Of a stretch of 64,000 nucleotides of DNA, positions 33,245 through 41,224 are shown piece after piece. The notes under the pieces were generated by a model. It worked only from the letters and a program-made list of their open reading frames with translations. It was not told the DNA's origin and did no database searches. How positions within the stretch are numbered: position 1 is the stretch's first letter; every line of letters starts with the position of its first letter. Source of the stretch: SCGC-AG-212-J23 sp035762345 (GTDB lineage Bacteria; Pseudomonadota; Gammaproteobacteria; Burkholderiales; SG8-39); contig DASTPE010000160.1 of assembly GCA_035762345.1 (NCBI GenBank), positions 4,470-68,469 of the forward strand, in the 5' to 3' direction. Position numbers and translations under genes: made by a program.

Positions 33245-34612
33245 CTAGAGGGTCGGAGCGCGCAGGTGCCAGTCGGTCGCGCGCTGAAAGGCGTGGCCCG
33301 CACGCAGCGCGGCCGCCTCATCGAGCGGCGGGGCGATCAACTGCATGCCGATCGGCATGCCGGCCCGGGTGAAACCGGCGTTGGCGACAACTACGGGAAG
33401 GCCGAGATAGCTGATCGGGCGCGTAAGACGGACAAAGCGCCCTAGCATCTGCGCAGCGGTCTCGCCGGTCGAGATGTCGGTCTCGATGATCGTCGGGGTC
33501 TGAAACGACACTACCGGTCCGTGCACGAGATCTACCCTCGAAAATACCGCCTCGCAAAACCCCGTAATCGCCGAAGCGCGCGCCTGCTGCGCCTTCACGT
33601 AATCCAGCGCGAGCGTCGGCCGCCCCCTCTCCAGCCGCTCGCGCACCTGGGCCGAATAGTCCTGCAGACGGGTGCGGAACCACTCGTCGTGGAACGGGTT
33701 CGCTTCCGCGGCGTGCAGTACCCCGGCGAGTGCGCTCAATTTCCCGAAATCCGGCAAGTCCACATCCACGACCGAAGCGCCCAGGCGGCGAAACACGTCG
33801 AGCGAGCCCTCCATCGCCGCGGCGATCTCGGCATCGCAGCCTTCGTAGAACACGTTGCGCGGCCGGCCGATCCGCAGTCCGGCAATCGGTTTTTCCAGAT
33901 CGCACACGAACCCCGGCGCAATAACTTCGAGCATTAGCGCAGCGTCTTCCACCGTGCGGGTGAGCGGGCCGACAGTGTCGAGCGACGGGCAAAGCGGCAG
34001 GATGTTCTCCACCGATACCTGGCCGTGAGTCGGCCGCACGCCGGCGATGCCGCAGAAGGCGGCGGGAAGACGCACCGAGCCGCCGGTGTCGGAGCCGAGA
34101 GCCGCGAACGCGGCGCGTGCCGCCACCGCTGCGCCGGAGCCCGACGAGGATCCTCCCGTGATGCGCTCGGGATCCCAGGGATTGCGGCAGTGGCCGAAGT
34201 GCCAGTTATGGCCCGTGGGGCCCATGGCGAACTCCGCCATATTCAGCACGCCGAACTGGATCGCGCCGGCAGCATCGAGGTGCTCGAGCACCTTCGCGGT
34301 GCCTGTGGCTGGCGTGTGGCGCAGGATCCTCGAGCCGCACGTCGAGACCACACCGCAGCGGTAGTACATATCCTTGTGCGCCATTGGCACGCCGTGCAGC
34401 GGGCCGCGCACGTAGCCGCGCGCAATCTCCCGGTCGGCCAGCTGCGCCGCGGCAAGCGCGCTCTCTTCGTCGATGCGCAGAAAGCAGTTGAGGCGCGGCT
34501 GCACCGCGTGCGCACGCTCGAGCACCGCCTCCATCGCCGCGATACAAGTGGTGCGGCGCTCGCGCACCGCGGCCGCAAGCTGCGCGCAGGAAAGCTGGGT
34601 CAGGGATTCCAT
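33245..34612 (-). CDS. Amidase-signature family hydrolase
   Basis: 455-residue amidase of the AS family. The catalytic triad is visible: Lys in PMAHKDMYY (about residue 79), the Ser of the Gly/Ser stretch TGGSSSGSGAAVAA and the nucleophile Ser in GSDTGGSVRLPA. AS enzymes hydrolyse amides from simple acids to ureides. The start overlaps the end of puuD by 13 bases, so it belongs to the urate operon. Because the downstream pathway here should yield oxamate, an oxamate or ureide amidase role is a reasonable hypothesis; nothing in the sequence proves the substrate. Confidence 0.88.
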   Translation of the reverse strand: MESLTQLSCAQLAAAVRERRTTCIAAMEAVLERAHAVQPRLNCFLRIDEESALAAAQLADREIARGYVRGPLHGVPMAHKDMYYRCGVVSTCGSRILRHTPATGTAKVLEHLDAAGAIQFGVLNMAEFAMGPTGHNWHFGHCRNPWDPERITGGSSSGSGAAVAARAAFAALGSDTGGSVRLPAAFCGIAGVRPTHGQVSVENILPLCPSLDTVGPLTRTVEDAALMLEVIAPGFVCDLEKPIAGLRIGRPRNVFYEGCDAEIAAAMEGSLDVFRRLGASVVDVDLPDFGKLSALAGVLHAAEANPFHDEWFRTRLQDYSAQVRERLERGRPTLALDYVKAQQARASAITGFCEAVFSRVDLVHGPVVSFQTPTIIETDISTGETAAQMLGRFVRLTRPISYLGLPVVVANAGFTRAGMPIGMQLIAPPLDEAAALRAGHAFQRATDWHLRAPTL

Positions 34613-35766
34613 CGTTCGATCAAAGCACGTTCTTCTTCGGTGAGGCCCGTCAAATTTCCGGGGGGCATGGTACGCGCGCGCACCGTCTGCTGGATCAGCG
34701 GCGCTTGCGCGCGGATGCGCTCCTCGCTGTCGAGCTTGATTCCCTTGGGCGCCTCGGCGATACCCCGGAAGGCAGGCCTTTCCGCATGGCAGCTCAAGCA
34801 GCGCGCATCGAGAACTTGCTTAATTTCGGAGAATGCGACGGGCTCACCCGCGTTCTGCGGTCGCGGCGCGAGCAGCATGAACGTCGCGACGATCACCAAT
34901 ATCCCGAGAGCCAGGGTCCACGCCGGCGGCCGGCCCTTGTGCCGGGCGACGAACCATAGGCGCACCAGTGCCCCGGCTAATGTGAGCGCAATCAGTACGA
35001 GCCAGTTCCACGAGTGGCTGAAGGTCATCGCGTGGTGCCCGGAGATCATGGTTAAGATGACCGGCAGCGTGAAGTAGGTGTTGTGCACGCTGCGCTGCTT
35101 TCCACGGATGGCATCCGCCTCATTGGGAAGGCGGCCTTCCTTCTTCGCGCGCACGAACTCGCGCTGGCCCGGGATGATCACGTGCGCGACGTTGCCCGCC
35201 ATGATCGTGCCGAGGATCGCGCCGAAGTGCAGGAATGCTCCGCGCCCGCTGAAGACGTGCGTCAGGCCCCACGCCGTTCCGGCAAGAAAGAGAAAAAGCG
35301 CTATTGCGAAGAGCCACTCGTTCCTCGCCAGCGGCGAGCGGCAAAGACCCTCATACACAGCAAGCCCAACCACCAGGCTCGCGAGGCCGATGCCGATAGC
35401 GAAGCCCGTCGAGAGCTTCATCACCGCCGAGTCGATCAGGTAAAGCTCCGGGTGAACGTAGTAGACGAGCACGAGGAGCGCGAAGCCGGTGATCCAGGTC
35501 CAGTACGCCTCCCACTTGAACCAGTGCAGCGTCTTCGGCAGCTGCGGCGGCGCCAGTCGGTACTTCTGCGCGCGGTAGAAGCCCCCGCCGTGGATCGCGT
35601 AGAGCTCCCCGGCAAGCTCGCCGTCCGCAAGCCCGGCATCCTCCGGCGCCTCGAGGTGGTTGTCGACCCAGATGAAGTAGAACGACGCCCCGATCCACGC
35701 GATGGCCACCACTATGTGCGCCCAGCGGGCGACGAGGGTCAGCCAGTCGAGAAGATAAGCTTCCAA
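34600..35766 (-). CDS. puuD: Membrane-bound urate hydroxylase PuuD with C-terminal cytochrome c domain
   Basis: 388-residue membrane enzyme that oxidises urate to 5-hydroxyisourate. It has about eight hydrophobic helices (WAHIVVAIAWIGASFYFIW at the start, then GHHAMTFSHSWNW further on) and a C-terminal c-type haem site CLSCH near residue 335, so electrons should pass to the respiratory chain instead of making peroxide. The order of domains and length match PuuD of other proteobacteria. It is followed by the amidase (13-base overlap) and preceded by a 5-hydroxyisourate hydrolase-like gene after 11 bases. Confidence 0.93.
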   Translation of the reverse strand: MEAYLLDWLTLVARWAHIVVAIAWIGASFYFIWVDNHLEAPEDAGLADGELAGELYAIHGGGFYRAQKYRLAPPQLPKTLHWFKWEAYWTWITGFALLVLVYYVHPELYLIDSAVMKLSTGFAIGIGLASLVVGLAVYEGLCRSPLARNEWLFAIALFLFLAGTAWGLTHVFSGRGAFLHFGAILGTIMAGNVAHVIIPGQREFVRAKKEGRLPNEADAIRGKQRSVHNTYFTLPVILTMISGHHAMTFSHSWNWLVLIALTLAGALVRLWFVARHKGRPPAWTLALGILVIVATFMLLAPRPQNAGEPVAFSEIKQVLDARCLSCHAERPAFRGIAEAPKGIKLDSEERIRAQAPLIQQTVRARTMPPGNLTGLTEEERALIERWNP

Positions 35767-35777
35767 CTACGCAGCGT

Positions 35778-36113
35778 TCATGCGCCGCCGCGGAAGCAGG
35801 AATAGCCCCAAGGCGTGCACTTGAACGGCAGGTGGTAGTGCTGCTTTGGGTCCGAAATCCCGAAGCGGTAGTGAACCTCGTCGAGAAACGGCACCTCGGG
35901 CAAAGATACCCGTTGCTCGCGGTACCAGGAGCCGACATGAAACACCACCTCGTATGCGCCCGCCGGCATTGTGGCGTCGACTTCCAGGAGTCCTTTCGCG
36001 TTAGCGACGCCCGAGACGATCAGCCTGCGCTCGCGGCCGTAGAGCTCGATCTTCATTCCCGACGCGACGACGCCGCGCGAGACGTCGACCACGTGAATGG
36101 AGATTCCCGGCAC
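35778..36113 (-). CDS. Transthyretin-like / 5-hydroxyisourate hydrolase paralogue, divergent copy
   Basis: 111-residue protein of the hydroxyisourate hydrolase (transthyretin-like) family. The fold is recognisable (ISIHVVDVSRG at the start, GAYEVVFHVGSWY, HYHLPFKCTPWGYS near the end). Two marks of the active enzyme are changed: the Arg of the NADGR motif is absent (NAKGLL) and the usual C-terminal YRGS is FRGGA. It may be inactive or have a different substrate. A normal copy lies 1 kb upstream in the same operon, so this could be a spare, a scaffold or a sub-functionalised form. Confidence 0.82.
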   Translation of the reverse strand: MPGISIHVVDVSRGVVASGMKIELYGRERRLIVSGVANAKGLLEVDATMPAGAYEVVFHVGSWYREQRVSLPEVPFLDEVHYRFGISDPKQHYHLPFKCTPWGYSCFRGGA

Positions 36114-36114
36114 T

Positions 36115-37074
36115 TCAGTTGAGTCTTGCGCCGGAATCTTTCACCGGCTGGTACCAGTCTTTCACCTGATTCGCGACGAAAGCGCTGAATTCCTGCGGCG
36201 TCATGTCGCGCCCCTGGACGCCCAGGTCAGCCAGGCGCTGCTGAACGGTGGGATTGGCGAGCGCCTTCCTGGTCGCCGCGTGCAGCCGCTCGACCACGGG
36301 CGCCGGCAGCCCGGCCGGGCCGGAAATGCCGAGGAAGTTCTCGGCGACGAGGTTCTTCTGGCCGAGTTCGAGCACGCTCGGCACGTCGGGCGCCATGGAC
36401 GCGCGTGCCGGAGATGTCACCGCGAGCGCGCGGAGCTTGCCGTCCTTCATGAACGGAACGTTCTGCGGCAGCGTGTCGATCGCAAGCCGAATCGTCCCGC
36501 CGAGGAGATCGTTGTGCATCGGCGAGGATCCCTTGTAGCCGACGTGCTCCATGTTCAGGCCGTGCTCCTTCTTCAGCGTCTCGCCGACGATGTGGCCGAT
36601 CGAGCCGATGCCCCCGGAACCATAGTTCACCGCGTTGGGCTGCTGCTTGATCCAGATGACGAGCTCGCGCAGCGACCGCGCTGGCACCGACGGATGCACG
36701 ACGAAAACGTTGGCAACCGAACCGATGTACGACACATGCGCAAAGCTCTTCACCGGGTCGTAGCGCGGCTGGTCCTGCATCGCCGGCGAGATGCTGATCG
36801 GCGCGCTGTTCGAGAGCAGCAGCGTATAGCCGTCGGGCGCCGCGCGCGCCGCCTCGAGGGCCCCGATCGTGCCGCCAGCGCCAGGTTTATTATCGACGAC
36901 GATCGGCTGGCCGAGCTCGGTCTGCAGCGGAGCGGCGAGGAGCCGCGCCACGATGTCGGAAGACCCGCCCGGTGGGAAGGTGACGATCACGTGGACCGGC
37001 TTCGCCGGCCAGTTCTGGGCCCGAAGCATTGCGGGGACGAGAAGCGCGGCGAGCAGTAACGCGCGAGCCATCAT
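36115..37074 (-). CDS. Bug-family (tripartite tricarboxylate transporter) periplasmic receptor
   Basis: 319-residue exported binding protein with a signal peptide (RALLLAALLVPAMLRAQ) and the Bug family motifs: WPAKPVHVIVTFPPGGSSDI at the mature start, NKPGAGGTIGA, GYTLLLSNSAP and VGYKGSSPMHNDLLGG. Bug proteins are greatly expanded in betaproteobacteria, mostly as orphans without the TctA/TctB permeases, as here. The gene sits between the two hydroxyisourate hydrolase genes, so it may capture a urate breakdown product such as allantoin or a related acid. ATG 37074 gives the best signal peptide. Confidence 0.92.
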   Translation of the reverse strand: MMARALLLAALLVPAMLRAQNWPAKPVHVIVTFPPGGSSDIVARLLAAPLQTELGQPIVVDNKPGAGGTIGALEAARAAPDGYTLLLSNSAPISISPAMQDQPRYDPVKSFAHVSYIGSVANVFVVHPSVPARSLRELVIWIKQQPNAVNYGSGGIGSIGHIVGETLKKEHGLNMEHVGYKGSSPMHNDLLGGTIRLAIDTLPQNVPFMKDGKLRALAVTSPARASMAPDVPSVLELGQKNLVAENFLGISGPAGLPAPVVERLHAATRKALANPTVQQRLADLGVQGRDMTPQEFSAFVANQVKDWYQPVKDSGARLN

Positions 37075-37076
37075 GG

Positions 37077-37409
37077 CTAGCTCCCTCGGTAAGTTGTGTA
37101 ACCCCACGGCGAGCAAAGCAGCGGTACATGGTAATGCGCGGCCGGGTCGGTGATCACGAAGCGCACCGGCACGAGATCCAGGAATCCCTGCCCTTTGAAG
37201 TAGCTGCCGACATGGAAAACAAGCTCGTAGGCGCCGGCGCGGAAGCTGTCGCCTTCGAGAACCGGAGCGTCCGTACGTCCATCGGCGTTGGTCTTCACGG
37301 TCTTGAGCGCTTTCCAGCTCCCGGCGTGCAGCATCGCCACATCGATGGCGATCCCGGCGCCGGGCCTGCCGTTCGCCGTATCGAGCACGTGCGTGGTGAG
37401 CTTACCCAT
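37077..37409 (-). CDS. uraH: 5-Hydroxyisourate hydrolase
   Basis: 110-residue enzyme that opens 5-hydroxyisourate to OHCU. The family residues are intact: His in LTTHVLD near residue 6, Arg in NADGRTD, HYHVPLL and the C-terminal signature YRGS. ATG 37409 gives the normal beginning (MGKLTTHVLDTANGRPG) and overlaps the uraD gene end by 8 bases. Together with PuuD and UraD it completes the conversion of urate to allantoin. The divergent paralogue lies downstream beyond a Bug receptor gene. Confidence 0.95.
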   Translation of the reverse strand: MGKLTTHVLDTANGRPGAGIAIDVAMLHAGSWKALKTVKTNADGRTDAPVLEGDSFRAGAYELVFHVGSYFKGQGFLDLVPVRFVITDPAAHYHVPLLCSPWGYTTYRGS

Positions 37410-37893
37410 GCAAGATCCTCTCCAGCCGCCCGCGCGTGATGTGGCCGATCTGCTCGAGCGCGTTACGCAATTCACTATCGGCGTCATTCGTGAGCCGGCG
37501 CTTCATCTCGGTCACCACGCTTCGCCGGTCAGCATGAAGTCTCAGCGCGACGATGCACGGAAAGCCGAACTTGTCGCGGTAGCACCGGTTCAGGCGATTC
37601 ATCTCTTCGAGCTCTTTCTCCGAAAGCGCATCGAATCCGAGTCGCGCCTGCTCGCTGCCCGAAGCCGCAGTGAGCGCTTCTCGCCCGGCAAGCTCGGGGT
37701 GCGCGCGTGCAAGCTCGAGCTTCTCTTCATGAGAGGCCACCGCGTCGATCATCGCGCGATGCAGCTCGTCGATGGAGCGAAAAGGCCGCTTGTGCCACGC
37801 GCGCCCTGCAATCCACGGCGCGCGCTCGAATACGCCGCCGAATCTTGCGACGAACTCCTCTCTTCCGAGCGCGTTCACCTCCTCGAGCGCCAC
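37402..37893 (-). CDS. uraD: OHCU decarboxylase
   Basis: 163-residue enzyme that decarboxylates 2-oxo-4-hydroxy-4-carboxy-5-ureidoimidazoline to S-allantoin. The catalytic His lies in the family motif AHPELAGRE (about residue 65); the EMNRLNRCYRDKFGFPCIVALR helix and the TNDADSELRNALEQIGHI end are typical. It is the first gene of the minus-strand urate operon, divergent from allC with 23 bases between the starts, so both operons must share a very short control region or have promoters inside the genes. Confidence 0.95.
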   Translation of the reverse strand: MALEEVNALGREEFVARFGGVFERAPWIAGRAWHKRPFRSIDELHRAMIDAVASHEEKLELARAHPELAGREALTAASGSEQARLGFDALSEKELEEMNRLNRCYRDKFGFPCIVALRLHADRRSVVTEMKRRLTNDADSELRNALEQIGHITRGRLERILHG

Positions 37894-37916
37894 GCGCCCT
37901 AGTGTACACTCGGCGC

Positions 37917-39143
37917 ATGCTCGACCCCGCGCGCATCATGGAGCGCTGCGACGCGCTCGCGCGGCATTCAGAGCTTCCCGGGGGACTCACCCGAGTATTC
38001 CTTTCACCCGAAGCGCGCGCGGCGAGCGACAAGGTGCTCGGCTGGATGCGCGATGCCGGCATGCAGGCGAGGCTCGATGCCATCGGCAACACGGCCGGGC
38101 GCTACGAAGGCGAGCGCCCGGGTCTTCCCTGCCTCATGCTCGGCTCGCACCTCGACACGGTGCGCGACGCGGGGCGCTATGACGGCATGCTTGGCGTGGT
38201 CACCGCCATCGAATGTGTAAATGTATTGAATTCGAAAAAAAAACGGTTGCCTTTCGCGATCGAGGTGATCGGCTTCGGCGACGAGGAAGGCGTGCGCTTC
38301 GGCACCACGTTGCTCGGCAGCCGCGCCGTCGCCGGCATCTTCGATGAAAGAGCCCTCGAGGCGAAGGATCAGAACGGAAAAACCATGCGCGAGGCGTTGC
38401 GCGAGTTCGGCCTCGACCCGGCGCGCATACCCCAGATGGCGCGCAAGAACGGCGAGGTGCTCGCGTACGCGGAGCTCCACATCGAGCAGGGACCGGTGCT
38501 CGAGGCCGAGGGCCTGCCGGTCGGCGTGGTCGTCGCGATCAACGGCTTTTCTCGGCTGCGCGCGACGCTGCGCGGAGCAGCGGGGCACGCGGGCACGGTG
38601 CCGATGCGCCTGCGGCGCGACGCGCTCGCGGGCGCTGCGGAATGCGTCCTTGCCATAGAGCGAATCGTCAAAGGGCACGCCGAGCTCGTCGGCACGGTGG
38701 GGCGCATCGAGGCAAAGCCCGGCGCGATCAACGTCATTCCCGGCGAAGTGCTCTTCACGATCGACGTGCGCGCGCCGCAGGACGCGCTGAGAAAGCACGC
38801 CGTGGCGGCCATCCGCGCCGAGATCGACAGCATTGCAAGAAAGAGAAACTTGGACGGCGAGGTCCAGCTGTTGCAGGAATTCGCCTCCACGGCGTGCGCG
38901 CCGCGCCTTATCGAGCAGATGGAGCGCGCGGTCGAGCGCCAGGGCTCGCCGGTCCGCCGACTGCCCTCCGGCGCCGGGCACGACGGTATGGCGCTCGCGG
39001 CGATCACCGGAGTCTGCATGCTTTTCGTGCGCTGCAAGGCCGGCATCAGCCATAGCCCCCTCGAGGCGATTACCGAGTCCGACGCCGCCACTGGCGCCAG
39101 AGTGCTGTTGGATTTCATTGAGCACTTCCGATTATCCGCGTGA
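37917..39143 (+). CDS. allC: Allantoate amidohydrolase (M20 family)
   Basis: 408-residue metal-dependent amidohydrolase that converts allantoate to ureidoglycine, CO2 and ammonia. The metal site is visible in GSHLDTVRDAGRYDG, GFGDEEGVRFG and ELHIEQGPVLE, and the dimer-domain motif HAGTVPMRLRRDA is present. Related N-carbamoyl amino acid hydrolases share these motifs, and the call as AllC rests on the neighbours puuE, pucG and allH. Near residue 107 the gene has nine A in a row in an AT-rich patch, unlike the surrounding GC-rich coding. The end overlaps puuE by 26 bases. Confidence 0.88.
   Translation: MLDPARIMERCDALARHSELPGGLTRVFLSPEARAASDKVLGWMRDAGMQARLDAIGNTAGRYEGERPGLPCLMLGSHLDTVRDAGRYDGMLGVVTAIECVNVLNSKKKRLPFAIEVIGFGDEEGVRFGTTLLGSRAVAGIFDERALEAKDQNGKTMREALREFGLDPARIPQMARKNGEVLAYAELHIEQGPVLEAEGLPVGVVVAINGFSRLRATLRGAAGHAGTVPMRLRRDALAGAAECVLAIERIVKGHAELVGTVGRIEAKPGAINVIPGEVLFTIDVRAPQDALRKHAVAAIRAEIDSIARKRNLDGEVQLLQEFASTACAPRLIEQMERAVERQGSPVRRLPSGAGHDGMALAAITGVCMLFVRCKAGISHSPLEAITESDAATGARVLLDFIEHFRLSA
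38235..38243 (+). repeat. Homopolymer of nine A inside allC
   Basis: A9 tract encoding three Lys codons, in a local AT-rich stretch (about 38215-38245) of a GC-rich gene. The frame on both sides is correct with nine A, so the copy seen here is functional, but the run is of the length prone to polymerase slippage. Confidence 0.7.
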
Positions 39144-40017
39144 CGTTGTGGGCTACGGGTCGAAGCCGCCCCGGCCGAAATGGCCCGGCGGCGCGCGCCT
39201 CGCGCTTCAGTTCGTGCTCAACTATGAGGAGGGCGGCGAGAATTGCATCCTCCACGGCGACAACGCTTCCGAGGCGTTCCTATCCGAGATCATAGGTGCC
39301 CAGCCGCTCGAGGGCGTACGTCATAAGTCCATGGAGTCCATCTACGAGTACGGCTCGAGAGTCGGGGTATGGCGGCTGCTCGAGCTCTTCGCACGCTATG
39401 ACCTGCCGCTCACGGTGTTCGGCGTGGCCATGGCCATGGAGCGCAACCCGGCGGCGGTCGAAGCCTTCCTCAAGGCCGGTCACGAGATCGCGAGCCATGG
39501 CTGGCGCTGGATCAACTACCAGTACGTGCCGCTCGAGCTCGAGCGCGAGCACATGCGGCGCGCGATCGAGATCCACCGCCGCCTGACGGGCGTACGGCCG
39601 CTTGGCTGGTACACCGGCCGGACCAGCCCGAACACGCGGCGCCTGGTCGCCGAGGACGGCGGCTTCGTCTACGACGCCGACGATTACAGCGATGAGCTGC
39701 CCTGGTACGACACCCGGTATGGCAGGCCGCAGCTCGTGGTGCCGTACACGCTGGACGCGAACGACATGCGCTTCGCCACGCCGCAGGGTTTCAGTTCCGG
39801 CACGCAGTTCTTCGATTACCTGCGCGATTGTTTCGACACCCTTTACGCCGAAGGCGGCCGGATGATGTCGGTCGGGCTGCACTGCCGGCTGGCCGGAAGG
39901 CCCGGAAGAGTTGCCGCGCTGGAGCGGTTCCTGAAATACGCAAGAACAAAAAAAGCGTGGGTGGCGCGCAGGATCGACATCGCCCGCCACTGGTTGAAGC
40001 ATCATCCCCATGGCTGA
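39118..40017 (+). CDS. puuE: Allantoinase PuuE (polysaccharide deacetylase family)
   Basis: 299-residue metal-independent allantoinase that hydrolyses allantoin to allantoate. The family beginning is plain: STSDYPRDVVGYG, then WPGGARLALQFVLNYEEGGE, HGWRWINYQYV and PLGWYTGRTSPNTR. The only start that includes it is TTG at 39118, inside the end of allC (26-base overlap). The fold is that of a NodB-like deacetylase without its metal ligands, as in other PuuE proteins. It would act after UraD and before AllC, although the gene order is reversed. Confidence 0.93.
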   Translation: MSTSDYPRDVVGYGSKPPRPKWPGGARLALQFVLNYEEGGENCILHGDNASEAFLSEIIGAQPLEGVRHKSMESIYEYGSRVGVWRLLELFARYDLPLTVFGVAMAMERNPAAVEAFLKAGHEIASHGWRWINYQYVPLELEREHMRRAIEIHRRLTGVRPLGWYTGRTSPNTRRLVAEDGGFVYDADDYSDELPWYDTRYGRPQLVVPYTLDANDMRFATPQGFSSGTQFFDYLRDCFDTLYAEGGRMMSVGLHCRLAGRPGRVAALERFLKYARTKKAWVARRIDIARHWLKHHPHG

Positions 40018-41224
40018 AGATCTGAATCCCGCGCCGCGCCTGCTGATGGGACCCGGGCCCATCAACGCCGACCCGCGCGTGCTGCGCGCCATGAGCGCGC
40101 AGCTCCTCGGTCAGTTCGATCCCCAATTCCGCGATTACATGAAGGAGGTGTCCGGGCTCTACCGGGCGGTGTTCCAGACCAAGAACCCCCGGACGTTTCT
40201 CATCGACGGCACCGCTCGCTCGGGTATCGAGGCGGCGCTGGTCTCGCTCATCGAGCCCGGCGACAAGGTGCTGGTGCCGGTGTTCGGCCGCTTCGGCCAC
40301 CTCAAGGTCGAGATCGCGCGGCGTTGCGGCGCGGACGTCATTCCCATCGAGGCCGAATGGGGCACGGTTTTTCCCGATGACGTTCTGGAGCGCGAGATCA
40401 GAAAACATAAACCCAAGGTCGTCGCCGTTTCACATGGCGATACTTCGACCACGCTGGCACAGCCGCTCGCACAGCTGGGCAAACTGTGCAGGCAACATGA
40501 CGCCCTGCTTTACGTAGATGCGACCGCCACTCTCGGTGGCATGGATCTGCCCGTCGACTGGTGGCAGCTCGACGTGGTGAGCGCCGGGCTGCAAAAATGC
40601 CTCGGCGGCCCCTCCGGCAGCGCTCCCTTGACGTTGAACGAAAGAGCGAAGGCACGGATCCTGAGGAGACGGCATACGGAGCAAGGCCTGCGCAAGGCCG
40701 GCGAGCCGCAGGGCGAGGGCTCAGTCATTCGCTCGAACTATTTCGACCTGGCCATGATCATGGATTATTGGTCGGAGCGCGCGCTCAACCACCACACCGA
40801 AGCGACGAGCATGCTGTATGCGGCACGCGAATGCGCCCGCATCCTGCTGCGAGAAGGTCTACCGAACGCCTTCGCGCGGCATGCGCTCGCCTCGCAGGCG
40901 CTGGTGTCCGGACTTTCGGCGATGGGCCTCAAGCTCTTCGGCGATCTCCGGCACAAGATGCCAAACGTCACCGGTGTCCACATCCCCGAGGGCATTGATG
41001 GCGACAAGGTGCGTGGCGCGTTGCTCGCGCACTTCAACATCGAGATCGGGACCTCCTTCGGCCCGCTGCACGGCCGCATCTGGCGCATTGGTACCATGGG
41101 CTACAACGCGCGCCCGGACACGGTGCTCGTCACGCTCGGCGCGCTGGAGGCGGTTCTGGCTCGCGAAGGCTGGAAGCTGCCGCGCGGCGCTGCCGTCGAT
41201 GCCGCACTATCGGTTTACGGCTGA
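40010..41224 (+). CDS. pucG: Ureidoglycine-glyoxylate aminotransferase-like (PucG type, class V)
   Basis: 404-residue PLP-dependent aminotransferase. Motifs: LLMGPGPINADPRVL near residue 11, SHGDTSTT near 141, YVDATATLGG with the PLP Asp near 170, and SAGLQKCLGGPSG with the PLP Lys196. PucG-type enzymes transfer the amino group of S-ureidoglycine to glyoxylate, giving oxalurate and glycine. That fits precisely between AllC (makes ureidoglycine) and AllFGH (uses oxalurate), all encoded here. It overlaps puuE by 8 bases and allH by 26. An alanine-glyoxylate enzyme is the alternative; the window has a second class V aminotransferase at 14446-15942. Confidence 0.85.
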   Translation: MAEDLNPAPRLLMGPGPINADPRVLRAMSAQLLGQFDPQFRDYMKEVSGLYRAVFQTKNPRTFLIDGTARSGIEAALVSLIEPGDKVLVPVFGRFGHLKVEIARRCGADVIPIEAEWGTVFPDDVLEREIRKHKPKVVAVSHGDTSTTLAQPLAQLGKLCRQHDALLYVDATATLGGMDLPVDWWQLDVVSAGLQKCLGGPSGSAPLTLNERAKARILRRRHTEQGLRKAGEPQGEGSVIRSNYFDLAMIMDYWSERALNHHTEATSMLYAARECARILLREGLPNAFARHALASQALVSGLSAMGLKLFGDLRHKMPNVTGVHIPEGIDGDKVRGALLAHFNIEIGTSFGPLHGRIWRIGTMGYNARPDTVLVTLGALEAVLAREGWKLPRGAAVDAALSVYG

